A stretch of DNA of 64,000 nt from Sporomusa sp. KB1 (lineage in GTDB: Bacteria; Bacillota; Negativicutes; Sporomusales; Sporomusaceae): the NCBI RefSeq assembly GCF_007830295.1, contig NZ_VLKC01000002.1, positions 2,203,776-2,267,775 of the forward strand. Direction: 5' to 3'. This document shows positions 24,831 through 33,318 of this stretch, piece by piece. Within the stretch, counting starts at the first letter, position 1. Each line of letters opens with the position of its first letter. The position numbers and the translations under genes were made by a program. Under the pieces are notes generated by a model that ran no database searches, had not been told where the DNA came from, and worked only from the letters and a program-made list of their open reading frames with translations.

Positions 24831-27107
24831 ATGGACGATAAACCTGCGTGCAATTTCAAATATGTTGGCAGGTCCATACCCATTGAGGATGGAGCGGCTA
24901 AAGCAAGCGGTTGCATAAAATATACTGGGGACATGGTTGTAGATGGAATATTGTATGCCCAACTGGTATTTAGCCAGGTTCCCCACGGTCGAATCAAAAA
25001 TATTGACATTTCTGAGGCCATGGCTGTGCCTGGCGTTGTAAAAATATATCAGCATGACAACTCATCCCAGATAAAATTTAATTCGCAAATGTGGTTTGCC
25101 GGACAGAATGCAGTTGAAGACCAGGAGCTTTTTCCAGAAGTAGTACGGTATGTTGGAGATACGGTAGCAGCGGTAGTCGCAGAAACTAGAGAGGCTGCTC
25201 TGGCGGCGGCAGATCTTATCAAGGTTGAATACGATATTTTGCCATTTGTTATTGATCCAGAGGCCGCACTTAGTGGACAGGTTGTCCTTCATGATAGCGG
25301 CAATCCGTTTTTTACAATGGAAGTTAGCTGCGGTGATGTCGAAGCTGTTCTAAAAACAAATGCAGGAGCAGTGGTTGAAGACCGGGTGGAAACACCAAAA
25401 ATTCATCATGCGGCCATGGAAAACCATGTATGTATTGCTGTACCAGACCATCGGGGGAGAATGACAGTATACAGCCCCTGTCAGATTGTATATTCGGTGC
25501 GCCTCATTGTGGCTAAGGTATTGGGGGTGCCGTATCACAAGGTTCGAATTATCAAAACTCCCATTGGTGGGTCCTTTGGCGGCAAACAAGAGGTAACGCT
25601 TGAAACGTATTGCGCCTACTTTGCTAAAGATTTGAACAGGCCGGTAAAAATTGAGTTTGACCGGTGGGCAAGTATTATAGCCACCCGCACCAGAACGAAG
25701 ACGATCGGTTATGTAAAAACAGCGGTAAGACCTGACGGTAAAATCCTGGCGCGCGATATGCAACTCATTGTTGACACGGGAGCTTATACCTCTAATGGAC
25801 GGGCTATTTGTTATGCTATGACTAAAAAGCTGTTTAGGCTATACCGCATTCCTAACCAGCAGTATCAGGCCCGGGCTGTTCACACCAATACAACTATCGC
25901 GGGTGCTGCGCGGGGCTATGGTTCGCCGCAAGTTCAAACAATTGCTGAAATCAATCTGGATAATGTGGCAAGAAGGCTGAAAATGGACCCAGTCGAATTT
26001 CGCCTGAAAAACTTAGTGCATCCCTATGATGCCGACCCGGCCGGCGGGCCCAATCTAGGAAACGCCAGGATTATTGATTGCGTGCGCAAAGGGGCGGAGG
26101 CATTTGGCTGGAACGAAAAATGGAGCCAGCCAAAGCGCGGCGGACGGTGGCAAACAGGGGTCGGAATGGCCTGTGCTACCCATGGGAACGGTTATTACGG
26201 TGCATACCAGGAATTTGGTACAATGACGATTCGAATGCTGGAAGATGGTAGTATTATGCTTAATGCCGGGTTGCATGATTTGGGCAATGGTACGGTAACC
26301 GCCATGAAGCAGATCGTCGCCGAAGTCATGGACATCTCAATGGATATGATCGAAGCACCGGAAGCCGATACCGATGTCAGTCCGTACGATATCGGTTGCC
26401 AGGCCAGCCGGGTAATTCATGTTTGCGGTGCTAACGCTATGCGGGCAGCCGAAGAATTGCGCAGTCTGTTTATAAAAGAGGCTGCTAAGATTCTTACGTG
26501 CAGTGAGGCGGAGGTAGTGCTGGAGGACGGCAGGATCTGGCATAGCGGCGATTCAGGGAAAAGCATGAGCTATGGTCAAATGACGGCAATGATTCAACAA
26601 AGAAATCAGGTCGAGCTTATCTGTACTGTCACCTATCAAGCACCAGCAAATCCCGGTTCCTATGCAGTGAATTTCGTGGAAGTGGCCGTAGATACTTACA
26701 CTGGTTTTGTTAAGGTTGTGGACGTTATAGCAGTACATGATATTGGTCAGGCGATTAACACTGGCTTTGTCGAAGGACAGATTCACGGCGGTATTCAAAT
26801 GGGATTAGGTATGGCAATTGCCGAAGACATTGATTACGATGAAAAGTCAGGCATCGCCCGTGGCAGCCGTTTTAGCAAATATCATCTAGTTAATGCGCCA
26901 GATATGCCGCCTGTCCGGGTCATCTTAATTGAAAAAGGGGAAGAATACGGTCCATATGGAGCTAAAAGTGTAGGTGAAATTGCGACTATTCCAATTACCG
27001 CCGCTACAGTAAATGCTATAAACCATGCGTTGAATGCGAATCTCACTATACTGCCGGTTACACCAGACAAAATTATGGCAAGGCTTGCTGGTCGGCAGAA
27101 TAAGTAA
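24831..27107 (+). CDS. Molybdenum hydroxylase large subunit
   Basis: 758 residues from the ATG at 24831 behind AGGAGG. The N-terminal a/b hammerhead domain and the molybdopterin-binding domain are complete: GGSFGGKQE at 246-254, GAARGYGSPQ at 358-367 and the catalytic Glu716 in SVGEIA. Enzymes of this family hydroxylate an aromatic ring carbon or aldehyde with water. It lacks the CO dehydrogenase Cys loop as far as I can see. Substrate unknown: purines or nicotinate by family, an imidazole compound by neighbourhood. No maturation gene (xdhC type) is adjacent. Confidence 0.94.
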   Translation: MDDKPACNFKYVGRSIPIEDGAAKASGCIKYTGDMVVDGILYAQLVFSQVPHGRIKNIDISEAMAVPGVVKIYQHDNSSQIKFNSQMWFAGQNAVEDQELFPEVVRYVGDTVAAVVAETREAALAAADLIKVEYDILPFVIDPEAALSGQVVLHDSGNPFFTMEVSCGDVEAVLKTNAGAVVEDRVETPKIHHAAMENHVCIAVPDHRGRMTVYSPCQIVYSVRLIVAKVLGVPYHKVRIIKTPIGGSFGGKQEVTLETYCAYFAKDLNRPVKIEFDRWASIIATRTRTKTIGYVKTAVRPDGKILARDMQLIVDTGAYTSNGRAICYAMTKKLFRLYRIPNQQYQARAVHTNTTIAGAARGYGSPQVQTIAEINLDNVARRLKMDPVEFRLKNLVHPYDADPAGGPNLGNARIIDCVRKGAEAFGWNEKWSQPKRGGRWQTGVGMACATHGNGYYGAYQEFGTMTIRMLEDGSIMLNAGLHDLGNGTVTAMKQIVAEVMDISMDMIEAPEADTDVSPYDIGCQASRVIHVCGANAMRAAEELRSLFIKEAAKILTCSEAEVVLEDGRIWHSGDSGKSMSYGQMTAMIQQRNQVELICTVTYQAPANPGSYAVNFVEVAVDTYTGFVKVVDVIAVHDIGQAINTGFVEGQIHGGIQMGLGMAIAEDIDYDEKSGIARGSRFSKYHLVNAPDMPPVRVILIEKGEEYGPYGAKSVGEIATIPITAATVNAINHALNANLTILPVTPDKIMARLAGRQNK

Positions 27108-27164
27108 CCAAAGAAAGATGCACTAGCCAGTGATTTATTGACAAGCTAGTGCATCTTTCTTTGG
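27108..27164. terminator. Bidirectional terminator with a 20-bp perfect stem
   Basis: CCAAAGAAAGATGCACTAGC pairs fully with the sequence at 27145-27164. It lies between the convergent molybdenum hydroxylase and CsgG-like genes. Confidence 0.92.
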
Positions 27165-27217
27165 TAAAGTGTCTGATTATGTGGGATATATTTTTATTTA
27201 CGATATAGGAATAGGGG

Positions 27218-28123
27218 TTAAAATACGTGTTTTCCCGACCAGCCAAGGCCTAAAAATCCCCGGGGTTTTTTCCTTAATTTTTTGATCACGGCATCCCCGG
27301 ACTGGATAGAGCTCCGTACTTCCTTACCATCATCTTTAGTTTTTAGCCTGGTCACACACATAGTATCTAAAACCTCAATAACTTCCAGTTCACCGATATT
27401 CCTTTTCATTACCATCAGTTCACCGGTAACAGGATGTCTGATCGCATTGCTTGCGCCGTTGACTTCCAAGACGTCGCCGGTAGACACATTGTCATTTGTA
27501 CCCAAGTCAATGATATATTGGCCGCCTTCAACTTTAATCACGTAGCCCTGCAAGGGAATAAATTTATAGATTTTCCTAACAGAGTCATAGGCAGCTTCCG
27601 AAAGTGCAGTGTTAATATCTTCGTTATAGTTAGTAATAGCGGTTTGATCAGACCAGGCAATTTGCCCGTTCTTTACATTGACTAATTTAAGAGTTAAGGT
27701 AACATTGCAGGTTGTGGTACCTTCAATCCATTCGTTGCGTTGGTGCTTTTTATTATAATAATAGTGCCCTGGTTCTTTGGTAATATTGCTGTTTGCTGAT
27801 CCAAGCAGTAAGTAATCCAAGCCCAGAATACCACCTAGTTCGGTAGCAGTTGCTTCGTCAATGAAGCCTTGGGCGCTGCGCTTTTGTTCGGCAAATACGC
27901 GTGATAATTCAGTTCGCTCGACCACAGTGCAAGATTTTAAGTTTACCAAATCAGCAGTAATCATTTCGGCAGCCATTACCCCGAATTGATTATAAGGACT
28001 GTCATTTTTTAAAGGCAGAACACCAATTTTTTTAGAAGTATTCGCGCCAGCTGACGCTATGTTCGCAGACAGTGTAATAAAAACCAAAATCAATATGATT
28101 CCCAAAATACCTTTCCGTACCAT
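27218..28123 (-). CDS. CsgG/FlgT-like exported protein
   Basis: 302 residues from the ATG at 28123, which has GAGGAGG five bases upstream; an upstream in-frame ATG at 28141 is less likely. A signal peptide (about 1-25, ending Ala-Ser-Ala) leads into a CsgG-like domain with VVERTELSRVFAEQ and a LGLDYLLLGS segment. The C-terminal ~90 residues resemble the FlgT C-terminal domain (GYVIKVEGGQYIIDLG and a GDVLEV segment). It is probably periplasmic or attached to the outer membrane and related to export or assembly of surface structures. It diverges from the gene at 28339 with a 215-base AT-rich gap. Confidence 0.8.
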   Translation of the reverse strand: MVRKGILGIILILVFITLSANIASAGANTSKKIGVLPLKNDSPYNQFGVMAAEMITADLVNLKSCTVVERTELSRVFAEQKRSAQGFIDEATATELGGILGLDYLLLGSANSNITKEPGHYYYNKKHQRNEWIEGTTTCNVTLTLKLVNVKNGQIAWSDQTAITNYNEDINTALSEAAYDSVRKIYKFIPLQGYVIKVEGGQYIIDLGTNDNVSTGDVLEVNGASNAIRHPVTGELMVMKRNIGELEVIEVLDTMCVTRLKTKDDGKEVRSSIQSGDAVIKKLRKKPRGFLGLGWSGKHVF

Positions 28124-28338
28124 AAAAGCCTCCTCATCCAACGCTCCAAAATATGTAATATGTTGTTTTATATTGTGTTATATTTCATTTTTTTCAAACA
28201 AAATCCTTCATGCGACAGTCAATTTATTCTTGTAATCTGAATAAAATGCAAATATTTATTGCTTTTGTTGTTTTCTCGCGATACACTGACATTGGATTAG
28301 CAATACTTATTGGTATAGCTATTGCAGGAGGATATTGG

Positions 28339-29439
28339 ATGAATTTTCTTAGATTTTTTGTAGTGGCCGCGTTGTTTTGGGCAGTTCAATGTTCGGCTGT
28401 ATTCGCACAGGAAGTTGTAGTTGATGGTCGTGGTATTTCCCGTGAGGCGGCAATCCATGACGCGCTGCGCCAAGCTGTGGAACAAGCGGTCGGAACCCTT
28501 GTTAATTCACAAACACTAGTACAAAACTATATGGTACTCAGAGATGAAGTCTATACCAAGTCCCAGGGGTTTGTCAGTGATTATTCTGTTTTAACAGAAA
28601 AATGGCTAAATGGTGAGGTTGTTGTCCAAGCCAGGGTAACTGTTGATGCCCAGCCCAACTCTAATCTGATGACAAAATTGCAGCGCCTAAAGCTGATTGA
28701 TGTAGGTCTGCGTGACCCTCGCATTGGTGTTGTCATTACTGAGCATTACGTACGGCCGATCCCAGATCCGGCAGCCGAAACCGCGATTATAAACCAATTG
28801 GCTGAGGCCGGTTTCCGACGAATGGTAGAGCCCGGACAACTGGCTCGTATCCGCCACTCGGATGCGATTAAAGCGGTTATTAACCAGGGAGATGCTCTGG
28901 CTGCTGTTCGTCTGCTGTCCAATGAGCCAGTCGACTATTTAATTGTTGGGGAAGCGTTTGCCGAATATGCTGGGGCCGATTCCGGGTATAATGTGATGTC
29001 ATGCCGGGCACGGGTTGAGGCCAGACTGATTAAGGTTGATACTGGTGAAATTATTGCCGCGCAAGGGTTTCATAGTGGTGGGATTGATATAACTGAATTT
29101 ACAGCAGCCAAAAAATCCCTGAATAACGCCGGAAAAGCGGCAGGCAAGTTTTTTGTCGATAAGCTAATGGCATATGCTGCCAACCCAGAGAAAGGACTCC
29201 AGATTAAGGTGGTATCAGCTAATGATTATGCGGTAGTAAATTTATTAGGCCGCTTGCTCAGACAACAAACTGGTATTACCAATGCCTTTTTACGGGACTA
29301 TCAACAAGGAACAGCTATGTTTGATGTTAATTATTCCGGATCGCCGGATGTTCTGGCAGAGCAACTGGCGGGAATGACTGAGTTGCCGGTAAAAGTGATC
29401 GAAATTAGCAATAGTGTGATTGTGGTTAGTGTGAAGTAA
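28339..29439 (+). CDS. Exported FlgT-N/LPP20-like protein
   Basis: 366 residues from the ATG at 28339 (AGGAGG upstream); longer in-frame starts lack a ribosome site. A signal peptide ends near Val-Phe-Ala (24). The next ~100 residues (GRGISREAAIHDALRQAVEQ, then a repeated VVVQARVTV strand) match the pattern of FlgT N-terminal or LPP20-type domains. The middle part looks like a nucleotide-free Rossmann-type fold found beside CsgG. Together with the divergent CsgG-like gene it suggests a small envelope complex in this diderm. No enzymatic motif seen. Confidence 0.7.
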   Translation: MNFLRFFVVAALFWAVQCSAVFAQEVVVDGRGISREAAIHDALRQAVEQAVGTLVNSQTLVQNYMVLRDEVYTKSQGFVSDYSVLTEKWLNGEVVVQARVTVDAQPNSNLMTKLQRLKLIDVGLRDPRIGVVITEHYVRPIPDPAAETAIINQLAEAGFRRMVEPGQLARIRHSDAIKAVINQGDALAAVRLLSNEPVDYLIVGEAFAEYAGADSGYNVMSCRARVEARLIKVDTGEIIAAQGFHSGGIDITEFTAAKKSLNNAGKAAGKFFVDKLMAYAANPEKGLQIKVVSANDYAVVNLLGRLLRQQTGITNAFLRDYQQGTAMFDVNYSGSPDVLAEQLAGMTELPVKVIEISNSVIVVSVK

Positions 29440-29453
29440 AATTAGCGAGGGGA

Positions 29454-30110
29454 ATGGTCAAACTGAAACTATTTTTCAACAAGGAAAATGAAGTAGATAT
29501 TAGTGGCTTAAGCAATAGAGCCACAGTGCAGGAATTTTTCGATGCTGTCGATGAATTTTTCCTTGAAAATCCACTGCCATGCGGTACCTGCAAGCAACAT
29601 TGCTGTAAAGGCCGATTCAAAATCAATATGGACAGTATTAGTGCTAAAAAACTGTCTAAAGGAAAGCTTGAACGCATAATTCCCAAACTGTTTGTTGACG
29701 TGGGCCAAAATAAACTAGAGATATTTCTTCTTGCCGGGAAAAAGAAATGCCGCCACCTGGATGGATTGTCGAGATGTCTTGTTTACAATGAGCGACCGGC
29801 AAGCTGCCGAACTTATATATGCATTCCGCAAAGTCCGTGCTATAAAATCCTTGATGCGTCGATTGTTGCCGAGATGCATCATGCAATGCGCGCCGTATAT
29901 CTTGATGCGGTAATAAAAGACCCGGCAACGCCGCTGGCAGCTATTGAGCCGGCAAAAACATTGCGCGAAGAAATAGTAAGCGCCAGCATAGCCTACGGTT
30001 GCAACAATTATAGCGAAATTCTGATTAAGGATTGTGTAAGAGCTGATTTGGGGCATTCCAATGTGTCGCCAGAGGAAGTCCGTTTGTTTCATGAAATCAT
30101 CAATCAGTAA
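29454..30110 (+). CDS. YkgJ-type cysteine cluster protein
   Basis: 218 residues, start ATG behind GAGGGGA, 15 bases after the previous gene. The YkgJ pattern is present as Cys-Gly-Thr-Cys-x3-Cys-Cys near residue 44, with later Cys at KKCRH, SRCLVY, SCRTYIC and SPCYK. This family is thought to bind an iron-sulfur cluster or zinc. The function is unknown. It precedes the riboflavin riboswitch but is not in the same unit. Confidence 0.8.
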   Translation: MVKLKLFFNKENEVDISGLSNRATVQEFFDAVDEFFLENPLPCGTCKQHCCKGRFKINMDSISAKKLSKGKLERIIPKLFVDVGQNKLEIFLLAGKKKCRHLDGLSRCLVYNERPASCRTYICIPQSPCYKILDASIVAEMHHAMRAVYLDAVIKDPATPLAAIEPAKTLREEIVSASIAYGCNNYSEILIKDCVRADLGHSNVSPEEVRLFHEIINQ

Positions 30111-30129
30111 TTCTGAAAGACTGATTATA

Positions 30130-30157
30130 TTGACAAATAATGGTCGAAGAGTATAAT
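30130..30157 (+). promoter_or_regulatory. Promoter of the FMN riboswitch-ribB unit
   Basis: TTGACA, 16 bases, TATAAT. Transcription would start near 30164, a few bases before the aptamer. Confidence 0.85.
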
Positions 30158-30170
30158 AACAGATATGAGA

Positions 30171-30363
30171 CTTATTCTCAGGGCGGGGTGCAAGTCCCCA
30201 CCGGCGGTATCCCGGTTTTTTACCGGGGAGCCCGCGAGCGCTCTTCCTGCTTGGGAAGAGGTCAGCAGAACTGGTGAAATGCCAGTGCCGACGGTATAGT
30301 CCGGACGTAAGAGGATAAGGCGGTCAGCATCAATACAAGGAACCGGAGGTTCTATTGCCTTAT
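30171..30363 (+). promoter_or_regulatory. FMN riboswitch (RFN element) with expression platform
   Basis: The conserved RFN blocks are in order: TCAGGGCGGGGTGCAAGTCC, CCACCGGCGGT, GAGCCCGCGAGCGC, GGTCAGCAGA, CTGGTGAAATGCCAGTGCCG, ACGGTATAGTCCGGA and AGAGGATAAG. Stem P1 pairs CTTAT (30171) with ATAAG (30315). The same 3' strand can instead pair with GCCTTAT at 30357-30363, so the two structures compete. The hairpin around AACCGGAGGTT (30341-30351) lies in the switching part. FMN binding should reduce ribB expression. Confidence 0.96.
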
Positions 30364-30432
30364 CGTTCAGTCGCTGTCTGTCTATTGCCCTGATTTAGTA
30401 AGTCCTACTATTAGTTTAGGAGGCGCATTACT

Positions 30433-31074
30433 TTGAATCAGAATTTGTTAAGTCAATTTGGCAATGCAGAGGAGCGGGTGGCAAGGGCGCTTACTGCTCT
30501 CAGCAATGGTCAGGGTGTGTTAGTAACCGATAACGAACAGCGGGAAAATGAAGGTGATATTTTCTTTGCTGCCGAGTCGCTGACAACAAAGCAGATGGCG
30601 ATGTTAATTCGTGAATGCAGCGGTATAGTTTGTTTGTGTCTGCCGGAGGAAAAAACCCAGGCATTAGCATTGCCGTTAATGGTGGATAACAATACAAGTA
30701 GTTTTCAGACCGCGTTTACCGTTTCTATTGAAGCGGCTGCAGGCGTTACCACGGGTGTGTCAGCTGCTGACCGGGTTGCGACTATAAAAGCGGCAATTGC
30801 TGATAATGCTTGTTCCCAGGATCTGCGCCATCCGGGGCATGTTTTCCCTTTAAAAGCCAAGCCAGGCGGGGTATTAGAACGACCGGGACATACAGAAGCC
30901 AATGTTGACTTAATGCGGCTTGCCGGTCTCAAACCATATGGCGTACTGTGCGAACTGACAAATCCGGATGGAACCATGGCGCGCTTACCGGAAATTGTGG
31001 CTTTTGCGCACAAGAACCATATGCCAGTGGTCACAGTAGATGATTTGATAGATTACCGCAAATTGCGAGAATGA
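30433..31074 (+). CDS. ribB: 3,4-dihydroxy-2-butanone-4-phosphate synthase
   Basis: 213 residues from TTG 30433 behind TTAGGAGG. Catalytic motifs [11 protein letters not shown] (about 36-46), [11 protein letters not shown] and [11 protein letters not shown] are present. It makes the four-carbon riboflavin precursor from ribulose 5-phosphate. The length equals the single-domain E. coli RibB; there is no GTP cyclohydrolase II domain and no other rib gene nearby, so this is a solitary, FMN-controlled gene. Confidence 0.96.
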   Translation: MNQNLLSQFGNAEERVARALTALSNGQGVLVTDNEQRENEGDIFFAAESLTTKQMAMLIRECSGIVCLCLPEEKTQALALPLMVDNNTSSFQTAFTVSIEAAAGVTTGVSAADRVATIKAAIADNACSQDLRHPGHVFPLKAKPGGVLERPGHTEANVDLMRLAGLKPYGVLCELTNPDGTMARLPEIVAFAHKNHMPVVTVDDLIDYRKLRE

Positions 31075-31096
31075 GGCATATTTTAAGAGACTAATC

Positions 31097-31128
31097 AGCC
31101 CTCCAGGTTTTTTACCTGGAGGGCTTTC
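31097..31128 (+). terminator. Terminator after ribB
   Basis: AGCCCTCCAGGT pairs perfectly with ACCTGGAGGGCT and is followed by TTTC. Confidence 0.88.
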
Positions 31129-31229
31129 TAATGCAATTCGTAAGAGTCTAGGTTAATGTATGAATTCATCTTGCTATTTACAGAAAATTGAGGTAGCTTT
31201 TACACTGAAAAAAGGAATATGGATAATCT

Positions 31230-31259
31230 GTGGCGAATTACTTTGTGGCGAATCACTTT
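31230..31259. repeat. Two tandem 15-bp repeats upstream of the stress protein gene
   Basis: GTGGCGAATTACTTT is followed directly by GTGGCGAATCACTTT, one base different. They lie about 34-63 bp before the GTG start and may be a regulator site. Confidence 0.6.
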
Positions 31260-31292
31260 AAGGTGTAAACTAATAATACGGAGGGTATTGCT

Positions 31293-31763
31293 GTGAAGAA
31301 AGATATTCTTGTTCCTTTTGATGGCTCAAAAAATGCCATTGAAGCATTACATTGGGCTGTTACTATCGCAAAAGCGCTGCAGGAAAAAATTATTGTTTTG
31401 AATGTTCAATCCAGCTTTCATACTGTTCATACTAAAATATTCTTCAATGAAAATACCATTCGTGACTATCAGCAACAACTTTTCCAAGAGATAATTGTGT
31501 CGGCCAAAAAGATATTGGAAGACTCAGGTGTAGCATATGAACTAAAACTAAGAATCGGTGATGCTAAGGATCAGATTTGCCAAGAAGCAGGGATTGACGA
31601 TACGGTCGAAGCAGGCAGTTGTTCACCAAATGGTGTGCGGATGATCATAATGGGATCCCGCGGAATGAATCCGATGCTGGGTGGGGTACTTGGCAGCGTC
31701 AGTTACGGTGTAGTTAATGTTGCTCAGTGTCCTGTGACCATTGTTCCGTATTCTTGTCTGTGA
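31293..31763 (+). CDS. Universal stress protein (UspA family)
   Basis: 156 residues from GTG 31293 behind CGGAGGG. The N-terminal ILVPFDGSKNA strand-loop and the C-terminal ATP-binding pattern GSRGMNPMLGGVLGSVS are typical of ATP-binding UspA proteins. It is cytosolic and usually induced by stress or starvation. It is a single-gene unit between hairpins. Confidence 0.93.
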   Translation: MKKDILVPFDGSKNAIEALHWAVTIAKALQEKIIVLNVQSSFHTVHTKIFFNENTIRDYQQQLFQEIIVSAKKILEDSGVAYELKLRIGDAKDQICQEAGIDDTVEAGSCSPNGVRMIIMGSRGMNPMLGGVLGSVSYGVVNVAQCPVTIVPYSCL

Positions 31764-31802
31764 ATAACCGGAAAAGTATAGCAAAATAGTACGAGTAGAA
31801 AG

Positions 31803-31840
31803 AAGCATTTCTTTGTTGCCAAACAAGATCTGCTTTTTTT
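31803..31840 (+). terminator. Terminator after the stress protein gene
   Basis: AAGCA...TTGTT pairs with AACAA...TGCTT with internal mismatches, followed by seven T. Confidence 0.6.
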
Positions 31841-31956
31841 GATAGGGTCAATCAATTGCTTCTGTGATTCTAATCACTGATAAATAGCTGGATTTGGTAT
31901 ATCCTCTATTTAGAGATAAAAAATATAGTTCAAATAAATTATGGAGGAGAAAAATT

Positions 31957-32667
31957 ATGCTACGGAAAATTGTTACAATCAATGAAGAGAAGTGCGATGG
32001 CTGTGGTCTTTGTATTGGCGCTTGTCATGAAGCGGCCCTGCAGTTGGTTGATGGAAAAGCTAAATTGGTATCAGACAACTTGTGTGATGGCCTGGGAGCC
32101 TGTTTGCCTGATTGTCCCCGCGGGGCCATCAATATCATTGAGCGAGAAGCACCTGCCTTTGATGAAGGAGCTGTTCAGCAGCATATTGCCGGCAAACTTC
32201 CGGCCAGTTCACCGCAAATGCCCTGCGGCTGCCCGGGAAGTATGGCCAAAGAGCTCAAAAAACCAGCCGTAACTAGCCGGAATGAGCCTGTTGCCGCTGG
32301 TTCCCAGTTGCGGCAATGGCCATGCCAATTGCAGTTAGTACCAGCAAATGCTTCTTATTTTAATGATGCCCACCTGCTAGTGGCGGCTGATTGTGCAGCT
32401 TATGCCTATGCAAATTTACATGCTGAGTTTATGCATAACAAGATTACTGTTATTGGTTGTCCAAAACTGGATAAGGTCAATTACGCCGCCAAGCTAACCG
32501 AGATATTGCAATTGCATAACATCAAAAGCCTTACTATAGTGAGAATGGAGGTTCCTTGTTGCGGCGGCTTAGAAAATGCCGTTAAAGAGGCATTAGTGCA
32601 GAGCGGCAAGATGATTCCTTGGCGTGTTGTGATAATTGGTACAGATGGTACTATTCAGGAAGATTGA
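31957..32667 (+). CDS. Ferredoxin-like 4Fe-4S protein with a C-terminal domain
   Basis: 236 residues from the ATG at 31957 behind GGAGGAG. A ferredoxin domain (about 1-60) has CDGCGLCIGAC with four Cys in the standard spacing. The second motif, CDGLGACLPDC, lacks one of the four usual Cys, so the second cluster may be incomplete. A middle segment has PCGCPG, and the C-terminal ~130 residues hold VPCCGGLEN. The general layout is seen in iron-sulfur proteins of anaerobes that pass electrons to a redox partner; the partner is unknown. Single gene between terminators. Confidence 0.8.
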   Translation: MLRKIVTINEEKCDGCGLCIGACHEAALQLVDGKAKLVSDNLCDGLGACLPDCPRGAINIIEREAPAFDEGAVQQHIAGKLPASSPQMPCGCPGSMAKELKKPAVTSRNEPVAAGSQLRQWPCQLQLVPANASYFNDAHLLVAADCAAYAYANLHAEFMHNKITVIGCPKLDKVNYAAKLTEILQLHNIKSLTIVRMEVPCCGGLENAVKEALVQSGKMIPWRVVIIGTDGTIQED

Positions 32668-32681
32668 TTAGGTGGCTATAA

Positions 32682-32726
32682 GTAGTGGGAATTTCGGCGA
32701 TGGCTGGAATTCCCACTACGTTTTTT
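32682..32726 (+). terminator. Terminator after the ferredoxin-like gene
   Basis: GTAGTGGGAATT pairs with AATTCCCACTAC, then G and six T. Confidence 0.88.
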
Positions 32727-32805
32727 CCCTAACAGAAAGGTTAGCTTTCTTAAAATCAGGATAAGGCCACCATCGACTTCCGCGCTCGCCAAGGGCTCGA
32801 CAAAA
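32722..32805. repeat. Copy B of the dispersed post-terminator element
   Basis: Begins in the T-run and reads TTTTCCCTAACAG, AAGGTTAGCTTTCTTAAAA, AGGATAAG, then a hairpin region (CGACTT...AAGTCG). It is about 80% identical over 48 bases to the element at 52205 and shares its second half with 16783. Confidence 0.6.
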
Positions 32806-32932
32806 GTCGTGTTTTCTTTAGCAGGATTTATTGGTGCAAGTAAAGAAATACTAGAATGAATGCTTGGTAGTTTAATAACGTAGCAGCTGTGGTTGCAGAA
32901 TTTAGGGGTATGTTTTCCAGGAGGTAAATGTT

Positions 32933-33283
32933 GTGGCCAAAATTCAAAAAAATCTTAGTGACAGCGATATGTTTAAAGGCTGGCATGAACAACCAACCTT
33001 TGAGACCGAGATTGATGATAAACCTGTTCGGCTGTCGGTCAAGCCGGCGAAGCAAGATTCAGCAGCAGACATTAACAGCGCCTACTTTACACCAGAGCTC
33101 CAAGAGTCGGTAGGCAAAGCGCTGCTTGAGCTCAAACTCAATCTTTACAAGCAGGGAATTGTGGATTATCAAATAAAGGTTTCTTGCCAGGGCAACCAGG
33201 TAATGTTAACAGCAGTACCGGCTAAAGCTAAAACTAAGCCGGAACCAAGTGGAAATCGGCCGGTACAACGCGGCGGTAAGTAA
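32933..33283 (+). CDS. Small cytosolic protein of unknown function
   Basis: 116 residues from GTG 32933 behind AGGAGG. It is hydrophilic, with a likely helix (about 55-78, LQESVGKALLELKLNLYKQG) followed by a beta-like VSCQGNQVMLTAV segment and a Lys/Pro/Gly tail. No family recognised. It ends in a terminator that it shares with the convergent ferritin-like gene. Confidence 0.65.
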   Translation: MAKIQKNLSDSDMFKGWHEQPTFETEIDDKPVRLSVKPAKQDSAADINSAYFTPELQESVGKALLELKLNLYKQGIVDYQIKVSCQGNQVMLTAVPAKAKTKPEPSGNRPVQRGGK

Positions 33284-33317
33284 AAAAGGATAGGCAAAAA
33301 CCTATCCTCTTTTACTT
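33279..33317. terminator. Bidirectional terminator
   Basis: AAGTAAAA-AGGATAGG pairs with CCTATCCT-TTTTACTT around a CAAAAA loop, between convergent genes. Confidence 0.88.
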
Positions 33318-33318
33318 A

